A stretch of 64,000 bases of DNA, from contig CM049312.1 in assembly GCA_026874595.1 (NCBI GenBank), forward strand, positions 27,273,956-27,337,955, written 5' to 3'. This document shows, piece after piece, positions 35,518 to 47,470 of this stretch (the first letter of the stretch is position 1; every line of letters starts with the position of its first letter). The translations under genes were made by a program, and so were the position numbers. The stretch is from Sipunculus nudus (Eukaryota > Annelida > Sipuncula > Golfingiida > Sipunculidae). The notes below the pieces were generated by a model that saw nothing but the letters and a program-made list of their open reading frames with translations, was not told the origin of the DNA and did not search any database.

Positions 35518-37842
35518 GGGGAGGGGAGATAGAAAGATGTGTGTGCTAGTCATCCCCCAACCCTGGAAGATATATTGACGCCACTTGTCAACTTTCATGT
35601 CGGGCGTGAACGGGTCTCATGTGATCAGATTGAAATTGAAACTGCTATCTTTCGCCGTTTGTCAGCTTCGTTGTTTAGAGGTGAATTATCCTATCATTCG
35701 GCATAGCTCGCACCGACACTGTCAGAAGTGTGGTATCCTGTTTCCTTTCTTAGATATTTACTGATGTCAGGTTACCAGTGACAGTCTTTGTTGTTCTTTG
35801 GTTCCCAGGTGATGGAGCCAATTGCCGGGCTACTTTCGCTGGAAGGAAATTGCTGTTCTAAGGTAGGATTAGCTCCTTCACCTAACTCGCTGGAATGTGA
35901 GTTTTATTGATCGTCGGACTTGTTGCCATCAACGCGGCACACTCGGCAGCTAAAAGATTTTAAAGCTTTGGTTTTGTGTGTGTCAAAGTTTTCAGCAGTT
36001 TTTGCATTTCAGATTGTCTGTTTGATCTATATATTTTTGCTCTTTCTGATACACCTCTGTTGTGAACACCTCCACCCAAACATATTTAAGGAGAGGCTTT
36101 GGTGGAACATTAATGTAGGCCAACCTTTTCCCTGTTTTCCAGCATGTCATCTATCCCTTCTCATTTCTGTCTCTCTCGTATCTAAGTCCGTTATAAACGT
36201 ACAACCGAGGTTTTCCGGGGCACTCATAATTTTAATGTTGGCGTATGAAACGGGTACATTATTTTACCGCCAGGAGGTCATGCGTTCATGCCCGTTCGTG
36301 TGTGTTTGTTTGTGTGTGTGTTTGTTTACATGGATGGACCCGGCACATGATCGGAATTCAGGAACGTCATCAGGATGAATTTTCAAATGTAGAGTACTCC
36401 ATTTTACCCCGTGCCTCATACCGCTTATACCCCGCCTCAGGCAAACGAGGCAAAATGCAGAGAAGAGGGACCAATGAGCACCCACCTGATTGTGTATTAT
36501 ATTCCATTTCACCACCTACTGTCCACCGGTTTTTTGACAGTGGATAGTTATGACAGACATCCGAGTAAATGTAACCCGCTTAAACTTCACTCCTTACGGA
36601 CTCTATCATACAGTCTTTTTAAATATTTTTAACGGAGAAAACCGCATCTTTCGTGGAAGAAACACGACAGCTGGGTATAGTATACCCATTATGCCTGCAG
36701 AACTCTCACACTGGGTGGGAGGCCGATCGAAGAAAATGTAATCACTCCTCGGCTGAAATACGAACTCACGATCTCCCTACCTTAAGCCTTGTGCTTTAGC
36801 CCCAGACCACGGAAACAGGTCTGCCCTATAGAATTAGACGACTAATCCCTGAGTCTTAAGACCACAATCGAAATTTTGTAGAAATAAATTCAATATATTA
36901 TTTCCATGAAATTTTTTGAATGTATACAAAATACAATAAAGATGTCTCATTTTCTGTATTTATTGGTAGAATAACTTATTTTCCAACATGCAGAACCTTA
37001 AAAACGTTAAACAAAACTCAAATAGTTATGCAAAGTCTTCATGCAAAAAAAAATTCAATCAGAATTTATTTCGATTAATGTCCTTACCGGAACTTCCGAC
37101 AGAGAGTTTACTCACAGCTTTTAGTGAGAGCTACAAGAACAGAACAAAACATCTCTTGAAATGTTCATAAGATTAAAATATTATTGTTCATTTCCTCAAT
37201 GTGCAAATGATAATAAATAATTTAATTATGTCTTTATGACAGCTAAATAGCATTTAGAATTGTGTATGTATTAAATACAGTCTATAATAGGTGCTGACTT
37301 TGACGATACAGCGATAGGCCTTAATCGATCGTTCTGCCGGTCGTCCCTTAACGCCTGCTGTAACCGTTAGACCGTTCATGTTTAATCTATTATTAACTCG
37401 ATTCCTATTGACTCATGTATTTCTCCAGCTCCAAAACGTATGATTTTACATACAAATATGAAATATACACAGATTCAAAATAATTTGAGAAATACAGATG
37501 AAAGAAATTATAGGAATTATAAGTAAATAAACAAGTCTGTTTGGAGGGTGATCTGAAATCATTTCACTTTACCCCCGGGTGAATCTGAAGTTTATTTTAA
37601 GTTACACCTTGAATAAGTGAAACGGAGGTCTTTTAAAATCGATTCATGTTTCTTGTTTTGAACTAGCTTTGTGATTTTAGTTTTAAATATTATCAAGTAG
37701 CTGAAAGTTCACTCACCTGTTGCTCTACAAGTATTTTCTCGATTTGCTGAACTCGTCCTGTGTCACAACAGGTCGTGTTGTGTCCCATGCAACATGTGAG
37801 GACACTTGAACTGATAAAAGCCAAGAACACCCAAACGCCCAT
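33505..37842 (-). CDS. Secreted C1q-domain protein, three exons, C-terminus frameshifted
   Basis: Exons are 37717-37842 (42 codons), 37088-37130 (43 nt) and 33505-33860, giving 174 residues. Donors are gtgagt and gtaagg; acceptors end ttcttgtag and attataag. Phases are 0 and 1, as in the gene at 214-2450. Residues 1-17 are a signal peptide (MGVWVFLAFISSSVLTC); cysteines follow at 17, 18, 25 and 26. Residues 31-52 look like a short coiled coil (VQQIEKILVEQQ, then LSLKAVSKL). The C1q head starts at DVSFL and contains FHAPVPGLYVFHVNG. After ETVWVSH the frame leaves the C1q pattern and stops at 33505. Another frame of the same DNA reads YSFFVKP, the expected C1q ending, with a stop at 33497-33499. 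So a small indel has altered the last beta-strand; the gene may be a recent pseudogene, a variant allele or an assembly error. Confidence 0.75.
33878..34137. repeat. (TAA)n / (ATT)n trinucleotide-rich tract
   Basis: Long imperfect AAT/ATT runs inside intron 2 of the second C1q gene, beginning only about 20 bases from the acceptor. They produce meaningless poly-Ile frames on both strands. Confidence 0.9.
35364..35518. repeat. Compound microsatellite (TA)n-(GGAT)n-(GA)n
   Basis: TA units to about 35430, a few GGAT units to 35445, then GA-rich repeats to 35518. It lies in the long intron 2 of the second C1q gene. Confidence 0.95.
36745..36816 (-). repeat. tRNA-like sequence, probable SINE head
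   Basis: On the minus strand, 72 bases resemble a decayed tRNA: an A-box-like TGGTCTGGGGCTAAAGC and a B-box-like GAGTTCGTATTTC with partial T-arm pairing. Arms do not pair well enough for a working tRNA. A similar B-box-like GTCATGCGTTCATGCCC in the opposite direction is at about 36276-36292. Together they suggest tRNA-derived SINE remains in the C1q intron. Confidence 0.4.
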
Positions 37843-38061
37843 GTTGACCACTTGTTAAAGGGATGAATATACGCCCAACTCAATCCCAAGTACTCAAGAT
37901 TGAGACCCACGCTTTCAAACAGCCCGTCGCGTCAATACGCGAGGAAGGTGCACCCTTGGTCCTTTAAATCTGAAAATAACATGTTACCTTTGTTCTCATC
38001 AAAACGTTTCCATTCCCACGGCACAGGTTTTTTAACACCGATTAGAAATAATTGAAAATTA
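37843..38061. promoter_or_regulatory. Upstream region of the second C1q gene
   Basis: This 219-bp stretch separates the start codon from the right-hand transposon and must hold the proximal promoter and 5' UTR if transcription starts nearby. No clear TATA box or CRE was found. The transposon at 38062 may supply more distal control sequence. Confidence 0.3.
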
Positions 38062-38450
38062 CACTGTTAGAAATAAAGGTTTTTCTAAAGGTTTTAAAAA
38101 GGTTTTTAAACTGACCCTATAGAAAAACCTTTTAAGGGGTTTATAGAAAACCCAAAGCTGAGGGTTTTCTGGAAAACCCTCTGTGATGCATAAAAACCTT
38201 TTTAAAACCTTTCTTTGAATACCAGAAAACCCTCATAATAAGGTTTTCTGTGCAAATAAGAACCTTTTGTATTACAATACAATAATCTTTATTGATGGCC
38301 AAAAAAATCTCTGCTGATGCAAATGGCCATTTATTTCGCACTCTCTCGTCACTCAAAGGATAATATGAATTCGAACAAGGATGTCAAAAATGGTCATAAT
38401 ACACAGTTTATTAGAACAAAACTGCACAAAGAAATACTGTGACACATTAC

Positions 38451-38455
<5 letters not shown>

Positions 38456-38509
<54 letters not shown>
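38456..38509. repeat. (TA)n microsatellite
   Basis: An uninterrupted TA run within the CACTG-ended element. Confidence 0.95.
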
Positions 38510-38511
<2 letters not shown>

Positions 38512-39639
38512 CAAAGCAATACAATAAAAAATTCTTCATTATCAAACACTAAACATAAGTTGTTTAGTACTTTAGGGTATTCTATCAAAAAGCCCAGATG
38601 ATGCAAAGCAATTTTCTATGGCGTGGAGAACTTTCTTCTTTTTTGGTGAGGAACTCTCCTGTTTACATGTACACTCGGAAGCCAACCTTCTCTTCCACTA
38701 TACGACTGGAAAAGGACCCTGGGTATCCTGTTAAAGAATTCAACAAATGTACAGTCTTAAAAAATATATTCAATTAGACACCACAAAATGGCTAAAACTT
38801 ACCATTCTTTAGTGATACATAGTTATCTTTAACAAATAAATTTGTATTCCTGTCTAGCAATTTATAGGTTGACCCATATTGTCACTTGATGAAATAAGTT
38901 TACTATATCAGTTGTATACACGTATGCGTTAAAGTTACACAACTTGATACACATGTTAAGTTACCTACAATTCTTGTGTAAACTCACAGGGAAATAAAGT
39001 ATATATATTTAATATTTAATATAAAAAAGATACATAAATCTTATGTGTACCTCTTTCTCTTCCACCATCAACAGCTTTTCATTCTCTCCAAAATGGTTGG
39101 CAACGTTCTGTAAGCTTCCAGAATTCCAGATCTGTAAAATAAAAGAGTATAAAATTATACAACATTATGCCCAGATCAATATAATGTTAAAATTGGATTC
39201 TTGATACAGATAAGTAATTTCTTGTTACCCTTTTCTGCCACCCAATGAAACCTCCTTAATTAGCTTGGGTCCACTGCAATATAAGGTGACCAAAGTCCAT
39301 AGCTATCTATATAATGTTTTCACACGCACGACCTTAATCTGTGCAGGCAGGATCCTCGAGGGCTTAATTAGAGTGGACATCCTGTCCAGTGCGCGAACAG
39401 GGCTGTAATCTAACATTTACTATGTGGGTCAACTATACTCGTACATGTGTTATATAAAGTGCAGTCCCTCCAGCATGCAAAAAGCAGGCCATACAGCCAC
39501 TGCGGGGGTTCCTCATATTTGATCAGCAGTCCAGGTCTGCTGACCGTAAAAGCAGACCAGCACTGCTAATGCAACACGTACACGTAAACATGAAATCCCT
39601 ATCCCTGTGCTGAAAATTCAAACAAGCATCTTTGCAATT

Positions 39640-39648
<9 letters not shown>

Positions 39649-39693
<45 letters not shown>
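39649..39693. repeat. (CA)n(TA)n microsatellite
   Basis: About 15 CA units followed by TA units, within the CACTG-ended element. Confidence 0.95.
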
Positions 39694-40236
39694 TAATATA
39701 GATATACATTCCAATTATAAAAGAGAAAGTGAAACTCCATATAATATATATATCCCTTTCTCACAAGAGATAAACAAACATATACTTCATATTAAATACA
39801 TCCTAGTTTAATTGATACTACAGACATGATTTAATTTAATATACAGACATATAAAATGTAAGAATTGTAATTGAAAACTATACTCACAACACGAGTTGAA
39901 AGTTCAGAAATATCTGAAATTCTGTACAAAGCTGCTACACTTGCTGCTGCTGCTACGGCTGTTTCAGTCAAGATGGCGACAGGACACAAAAGCACGCTTT
40001 TAATTTCCCGCGCTTGTTTCGTAATAGCTGAAGGTTTTTGGGGATGCCGAAAACCTTTCCGATCACAGCGGCACCTATGGCCCCCTGATGAACTAATACA
40101 TAAAGCAGTCATAAGGTCTTTCGTGGCACAGAGAACCTTTAGGCACAGCAGTTTGGGGCCTTGAGGTTTTTTAACATCTGAAAAACCTCCATAACGTCTA
40201 AGTACCTTTACAAGAACCTTTATTTTTAACAGTGTA

Positions 40237-41304
40237 CTCATGTAAGTCGAAAGGAGTTATACACGTGGCTAATCACTGAAGGTCACATTATTTCAAACGG
40301 GAGCACACTAAATATAACAAGCTGTGCGCGGCCCAATGCTCACGACAATTACATTTGTAACCTTATGGTGTTATAACTTGTAATGTACGTAACCTTTGCC
40401 CTTAAGGGTAAGATTCCACCTAATTATATTTTCCTTGATTTACTCTGTTTGTAATCCTATTTGGCCATTCATATAATAAACACTTTTCACTGGGTCGGTT
40501 TTCAGCCACGGGACATTAAGCATTCCGCGGACATTAATTATGATAATTTGGTTCTTTTTACCGGTAATATATTTCATGCACTAAAACACTAATACTGTCG
40601 CTCGTTGTTAAATATATCTCACCTAATGAATATGTTGCTTTGATGAGCGAAGATGATAGATACAAAATAAACATCAAAGGACTTCAATTATGGTATATCA
40701 AAGACACGGACGGTTTTTAATTGGCAAACTGTGAAGTCAAGCCAAAGCACATGAACATTTCCATCTTGATGGAATGGTGCATTTGAACCAGTGCACCTTT
40801 ATGAATACATATGATTTGAATTATAAACACATTAGACATAAAATAGCTGCATAAGTTATGACTAGGTGCTCATTTCTTTACTTATTTTATTCCATGCACG
40901 AAAGGAACCGGCGACCCAATTGAATATGTTCAGTACAAGTATCTCTAATTCGGATATAGACTGCGATAATTATAATTATATAAATAAAGGCTTCAACGGT
41001 CGAGGATGCCAAGAAATAAAATGTTCGTGCTTTCTGTGTAACTGCTGGTACATGTTATATAAAACGATATATGGCAATGTGAATGCAAACAAAATAATCA
41101 CGACTTTAGGAGTAAATTTTAAATGTAGGCTCGAGCATTGTGCAGCAATAATAAAGCCCAATTTACACTGTTGAAGATTACCAAAGAACAATGCTATATA
41201 AAAAAATATAAAGATAAAAATATAAAAAAATATAAAGATTACTGTATATGGGCAAATATATATGTAAAAATATGAAAAATTGGCAGAATATTGGAATTAG
41301 GTCA
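40237..41304. other. Intergenic, no gene recognised
   Basis: AT-rich sequence. A 102-codon cysteine-containing plus-strand frame at 40866-41174 has no recognisable domain, and there is an overlapping frame on the other strand. I do not call a gene. Confidence 0.45.
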
Positions 41305-42860
41305 TGTATCTATGGGCATGATAAAAGGGGGTGTATCGATCATTAAGCATAGGAATTAAGGCGTGTATCTGTAAGCATAGGAATGAGGGCGTGTATCTGT
41401 GAGTATGGGAAAGAGGGCGTGTTTCTAAGAGCACGGAAATGAGGGCGTGTATCTTTGAGCATGGAATAAGGACGTCAATGTCCGCCGGGCAGTAATATTT
41501 AAAAATTACGTGTATGTGTGCCAAGCCAGATGACATCCAGTGCCGCTTAAGAGAATATTGAATAAAAGGTGCTCCTTCCCATTGTGCCGTATTTAGTTAT
41601 TGCTAATGAAAACAATTCTGCCACTAAAGTAGTGAACGCAGTCGCTAGAGTAGCGTCACCTTGTAACTGTATAAAGGACTAATTCTGTCACTATCGAAAT
41701 CATGACGCGCCAAACGATGTACATGGTAATAAGGGCATGTATCTTTCAGCATGGAAATGAGGGCGTGTATCTATTATCTTGGTAATGAGGGTGTGTCTTT
41801 GACGGACCAGGTGAAGTAAAACGTGTATCTATAAGCATAAGATGAGGCCGTGTATCGATCTCTGAGCATCGGAATGAAGGCGTCTATCCATGTGCATTGA
41901 AGTAAGGGCGTGTATCTATGAGCATGGATTGAGGGGGTGTATATATTAGCATGAAATGAGTGCGTGTATCTATGAGCATGGATTGACTTCATGTATCTAT
42001 TGACATGGGATGAAGGCATGTATCAATGAGCATTGGAATTTAAGCGTGTATCTGTGAGCATGGATCGACTGCGTGTTTCTATTAGCATTGGATCAGGGCG
42101 TATTTCTATTAGCATTGGATCAGGACGTATTTCTATTAGCACTGGATCAAGGCTTGTTTAATGAGCATTGGAATTAAGGTGTTTATCTATGAGCATTGGA
42201 TGAAGGGGTGAATCGATCACAAAACAAGTAGAATTAGGACGTTTATTGATCACTGAGCCTTGGAATTAGGGTGTCATTCTATGACCATAGTAATAAGGGC
42301 ATGTATCATTAAGCAGGGAAATGAGGGCGTGTATCTATGAGCATGGGAATGAGGCTTTGTATCTATTAGCATGGTAATGAGGGCGTGTATCTTTTACGGA
42401 GCAAAAGAATAAAGGCGTGTATCTGTGACTGAGCATGTAAAGAAGAACGTGTATATATGAACAAGGGAAGAGGGCGTTTATCGATGCCTGAGTATTGGAA
42501 TGAGCGTTAATATATGAGCATGGAAATAGGGCGTGTACCAATGTCTGAGCATCAGAAAGAGAGCGTGTATCCATGAGCATTCACGTTAGGGCGTGAATCT
42601 ATGAGCATGGATTTAGGGCGTGTATCTTTGAGCATGGGGTGAAGGCGTGAATCGCTGGCAAATGGGAATGCGGGTGTGGATTGAAAGCGTGCATCTAAGA
42701 ACATTGTAATGAAGGCCTGTTTATATGACATAAGCATGATAATGAGGGCTTGTTTCGATGAACATGGGAATTAGTGCGTGTGTCTATTAGCATGGTAAGG
42801 GCGTTTAGCTTTGACGGAGGATGGGAATAAGGGCGTGTATCTATTAACATGAGCTGAATC
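41305..42860. repeat. Diverged minisatellite, ~28-bp unit
   Basis: Units built around GGGCGTGTATCTATGAGCAT and AGGAATGAG recur with indels; some are lengthened by CGATCACTGAGC-like inserts. A non-repeat gap lies at about 41540-41725. Minus-strand frames rich in HRYTP are repeat artefacts. The array is much more degenerate than the 37-bp and 41-bp arrays, so it is probably older. Confidence 0.85.
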
Positions 42861-45800
42861 CCAGATGTTTTGGATTGATAAATGTGTCTGACCCATCTTA
42901 AGTAATTTCCTAAACGGTGCAATTACTTTCAAATTACGGGGTGTTAGAAACACTTGACAGGGGGTTCATGTGTCATTTATTGGCATAATGTTCACTATAA
43001 TGCTAGACTTCATGTCACTGTATCGTGTAATAAGACATTAACAGAACGAGAAAAACTTGGGGATTTCATTGACGATAAATTTTCGGTAGAGTTCAGTGTC
43101 TGTATGCACAGTTTACAGGAATGTAAGTTCATAGCTATTCTCTATGGAGCACCTATATCTTGTTAAAAATATCAAGAACCCGCTACGTTTTAGTACAGAT
43201 CAGGTTTTTTTTTTCTTCAAATGTGTAAAATAAATAAAGCGCTACAATAATGTGGGAAGAATATGCTAACATTATCTTAAAGATACAGAAATCAGGTATA
43301 ACTGTATAGCAGTAGTTAACATCCCACTTAAAATGTGTACCGTATAATTCATATTACTATTTGTGACTATTTGTATGATTTGTATTACTTGAATTATTAT
43401 ATTCTTCATATTGATTTTGATTGTACTCTTCATTACACGGAGGAAATCAAGAAATCCAACCAATCAATCATTCATTGGTTGTAATAATTAATTACACGCG
43501 CCTACGTAAGATCAGGCTCCCTTATCTGGAAATGCCGTTGGTCCTTCGCTTCATCTCCTGTCCTGCGACCACTTGCGATGTTCTGCTGCTGCTGCTAGGT
43601 ATGCTGCATCTTCTTCTTGCTGACCACGCCCTTAATTTGACTCCGTTGCTTATCGTCGTGGATTCTTGAAGCCGAGCCAGGTATGTCTATTGTTCTCTAC
43701 TAAGTATTCTCTTCATGTTTTCATCAGTTTGCATTATCTCTTTATATTTGAACCTTCACTATTCGTCATTGTTTTTTCCCTTTTAGTTTTAAGGTATGTG
43801 AATACCTATCCTATGTTGTCATAGTAGAAATGAAATTAATATGTGTAATGTGGTCCATGTACAAAATTTTGAACAAATATCCAAATAATACCTCAGGATA
43901 TTGAAATAATCAATGATCTTGAACGTTAATTTTTTACTCTTTTTGTTAAAGACAGTAATTAATATCCACTATAGTGCTAACCCAAGTACACGAGAAGATA
44001 ATCTAGTATAAAATTTATTTTTTTTAAATTGGTTCACAAATGGAACATACGCCTTTTGTAGTTCTAAATATCAATTACCTTTAATATTATATTATAATAT
44101 CAAATATATTTTCGAACTCATTTCTAAATCAAATTTACTTTTGTGGAGGGCTAATTTTGTTATTTTAAAATTTGTAAATCATGTCAACCCCAATGTGGGA
44201 CCGTTTTAAAACAAAATTAATAAATGATTTTTATATGACACAAAACAAGATAGATGGACCAATAACAAATTTCTGAAGATAATAAGGGCGACCTTTATTT
44301 CCTTTTTTGGGTGGCATATATTTTTTTTATATAAAGCCCTTGATTTAGAGATCAGTGTACCTAGTGTTGACCAGAACAAAATATATTTGAAATAAGTTAT
44401 GCTTATTAGTCAGGGGAATATCAGCCTTAGGTACCAGTAGTGACATTAGGTATGATACCAATTCTAAAGCATACAATGGTAAAGGGTGGTCCATGGATCA
44501 GGAATCAGGATGATGCCACCTTGCCACCCTTGGGCAATATTTTTTGCGCATACGCCAACTGGCGTTTGTAACTCTGTATATATTTTAAAGGAATCTTAAA
44601 AGGATGAAAATGAAGCTTTTATTCGATATGATTACAGGGTCATAATCAGGAGTAATATTATTCCTATTCTTTCACGCAGTCAGTTCATTTTTACTTTATA
44701 CAAACGTTTCCCAGCAAAACCATTGCAGCACACAGTCTCATTTCCTCGCATGCGACTGTTTAACACCTTGTTATAGCCCGGCCCTCGTGTTTGTAATCAC
44801 AGACTTGTTTACCATAACAAGGCCGCGTCACCGGAGGTCCAATTAAGTGGGCAACACGCGGTGTTTCGGTCAGCGGGAACATGTATTACATTTTTATGAC
44901 TCAGTCAGTCATGGCATCTCCTGATTGGCACGTGTTGTGGCTACGTGCAGCACAAAGCCCGACGCACTCTGTTCATGTTGACATCATTCAATCGCGCCCG
45001 GTGCTTTGTTTTTAACACTCGGTTACAGGAGTAAGCTAACGGTTTCAAGGCAATATTTTGGCAGGTGCAGATTTATTTTTAAGGGAAGAAGCTTTTTTTC
45101 CTGTTAACTCAATATGCTTCACTGGTGATTGGGCCCCTTAAAAAGTTCATTTCATAAAATAGTCAATGATGGCCCATAAATTATTAATAAAGCGGGACCT
45201 ACCACGCTTTCCGTGAGGAATCTTTGTTTTGGCGCCAAATTCCAAGAAAATCAAAGGACAGCGTGTGGCAGGTAAAGTTGATCTATAAAACGGCCATAGA
45301 ACACGTATTACTGTAATGTGAATAAATCATTGAGTTATATTCAAGAGTGGCTGTTGGTATTGTTTCTTTGGACCGCTTATTATATATTGGTGGCCATCAA
45401 ACAAAATGGCCAACCTTCAAAAAGGCCATAGAGTCCGTCAAAATATATTTGTTTATAATATATTATCGATTATCATGACTTGTACTGTTCATACTGCCGC
45501 ATCTTAAGTTTAAGACAACGGACGGTAACAACAATGTGTTTGCAATTAAGAAATCTAATAACCAATTAAATCAATTAAAATCATAGTGCAATGATATAAT
45601 TTACATAATTTATTTTTATTTTTTTTTATTCCTATAGCTACCATGTTTTTAAAGGATTAGCTAAATATGAATAGGTAAAATGTGCGTGCAGCTCCTTCAC
45701 GTCATTAAATGTCATCCATTATTGATTGTTAAAATAAAAATGTTATTGATTATAAACTAAATTATTAATAATGAACGATAAGGAATAAATATTCTTTAAT

Positions 45801-47200
45801 AAATATATAATCAAATGTATATTATATATAATATAAAAAATATATATTATATATTATATATTATATATACATAAAACACGGAGATCAAGACGTCATTTCA
45901 TCTAATGGATGTTGTTACGATGGATATAGGGATATAAAGTCTTTTTTATTTTAATTTTGTTTTTATTTCAATCCATGTAAACCCTTAGGAACTGTCAGTG
46001 TACGTAATCCCAATGTGCTTCCATAAACAACCCCACGCAGTTTCGATAGTTCAAATCGATTAAATCGATAGTTTTACGGTTCAAAGGTACTTTAAAGTTC
46101 ATCAAGCTTAGATATCACGTGTATTCCAGGCACCATGAACTACTATATTATAAGTAGAAGAATCATGGAAACAGAAAGTAGTTTAAGAATAGTAAAGATT
46201 TTTCAAAATATTTATAAGTTGCTGATTTCTCGTGTTAAAACGTTTTCTTAACATCAAATTTCTTAAAGATACGCCCTCCTGGAATATTTGAAGTTTGGAA
46301 GCAAGATATATATCATTCTGTATTTACATGGTCTAAAAGACAATAATTTCTTGCCATCTTCTTGCGAGCTTTACTGAAGAAATTCAGATATTTTCATTAA
46401 TAAACGACAGAACCATGACCAGGTTTAAAAGTATAGCCACTCATGGTCAATACACGAAACAAAAACTTACAAATGAATCGAGTTTTTATTTAAGTAGTCC
46501 TCAGAACTATTTCAATAGTATAATTTCTCATGTATATTTATGACCCTTTCAATAACGAATCACTTCTACAAAAAAAAGAATACCCCTCATTAGACAACTT
46601 TAATGTACATTCACCGTTCCAACAAGTATGTTCAGGTTTCGGAGGAAATGCGTTTATAGAGGAAATTATTCAATTGCCGATTTCTGCATCTGTTGTGTTT
46701 ATATACATGCGCAGCAAAAAAACCGCTATATATGTTAAAATATTAGATTTTTTTTTAAAACTTTCGTTTTGTTGAGCAATCCAACATTTCTAATGGGCTT
46801 TTTGGGGGAAAACTATTCGGAAAAAACATTGAATATGACCATATTTTCATATCTGTAAATTTCAATTTGAAATAAATTTAAAATAAAAATTAAAAATGTA
46901 GATTTAAGTCTATTAATTACGGGACTCTCTATATTATATATATACGTATTTTTTTAAATTAAAAAACTTTTATAAATTCCACAAACATGCCACAGTCGCA
47001 TTTACTGAATTGTTAAAATATAGGCCCTTAACTACCAGTTCGGTAAAAAAAAAATCGTAATCATACCCGATGTCACACCTATATGGTCTGAATCAGGCTC
47101 CGTCTCCCTGTCTATATGGAGCGTAATAGAATGGAGTCCATTTTTTACATGAGAATGCTACGTTACGTAATGGCGTTCCTGTGTTTAAAGTACATATATA
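42861..47200. other. Intergenic, no gene recognised
   Basis: AT-rich DNA with a locally GC-richer stretch at about 44740-45250 that carries several transcription-factor-like motifs (listed separately). AT palindromic runs lie at 45818-45868. A plus-strand frame at 43421-43669 is leucine-rich but not recognised. Confidence 0.5.
44897..45239. promoter_or_regulatory. Candidate regulatory region: AP-1, CCAAT, E-box and E2F motifs
   Basis: Within a GC-richer patch there are TGACTCA (44897-44903), ATTGG as an inverted CCAAT (44934-44938), CACGTG (44939-44944) and the palindrome TTTGGCGCCAAA (45228-45239), a perfect two-sided E2F site. No adjacent gene is recognised, so this is a candidate based on motifs only. 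Confidence 0.25.
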
Positions 47201-47381
47201 CAGTGAAACCTCATTGTGTCGAAGTCGAAGGGACCCTCAGAAAACTTCGATACATCCGAGGTTCGACACAAGCGGGTTTCATTTGGTTATAATTTAACTA
47301 GAATTGTCCGGAATATCGAGTCTGTAACTTCGACATAAGCGGGGTATTCGACTTAAGCGAGTTCGACACAACGAGGTTTCA

Positions 47382-47384
<3 letters not shown>
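47201..47384. mobile_element. 184-bp MITE, pogo/Tc1-mariner type
   Basis: The ends are inverted repeats: CAGTGAAACCTCATTGTGTC, then GAA, at the left; the right end reads the reverse complement with one mismatch. Both sides are flanked by TA, the usual target-site duplication of Tc1/mariner and pogo elements. The interior holds more GTTCGACAC/GTGTCGAA-like repeats and no coding frame. A TA microsatellite follows directly. Confidence 0.85.
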
Positions 47385-47452
<68 letters not shown>

Positions 47453-47470
47453 TATATAAATATATATAAA
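47385..47470. repeat. (TA)n microsatellite
   Basis: A TA run to about 47449, then AAATATATAT-type repeats, abutting the MITE. Confidence 0.9.

Larger units (their letters stand above)
38062..40234. mobile_element. Non-autonomous DNA transposon with CACTG termini
   Basis: The left end CACTGTTAGAAATAAAGG and the reverse complement of the right end CACTGTTAAAAATAAAGG match, continuing through GTT.TT.TAAAGGT. TA flanks both ends, possibly a target-site duplication. Near the ends are many copies of AAAACCTTTT and its complement. The 2.17 kb interior contains a TA microsatellite (38456-38509), a CA/TA microsatellite (39649-39693) and no transposase. CACTG termini fit EnSpm/CACTA or Chapaev-like families; the assignment is inference. 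Confidence 0.7.

Noticed and set aside
36745..36816. A functional tRNA gene
   Set aside because: Only box A/B-like sequences remain; the acceptor and anticodon arms do not pair properly, so a SINE remnant is more likely.
41297..42922. Minus-strand frames rich in HRYTP and similar
   Set aside because: They follow the ~28-bp minisatellite with indels and stops; no single frame is maintained.
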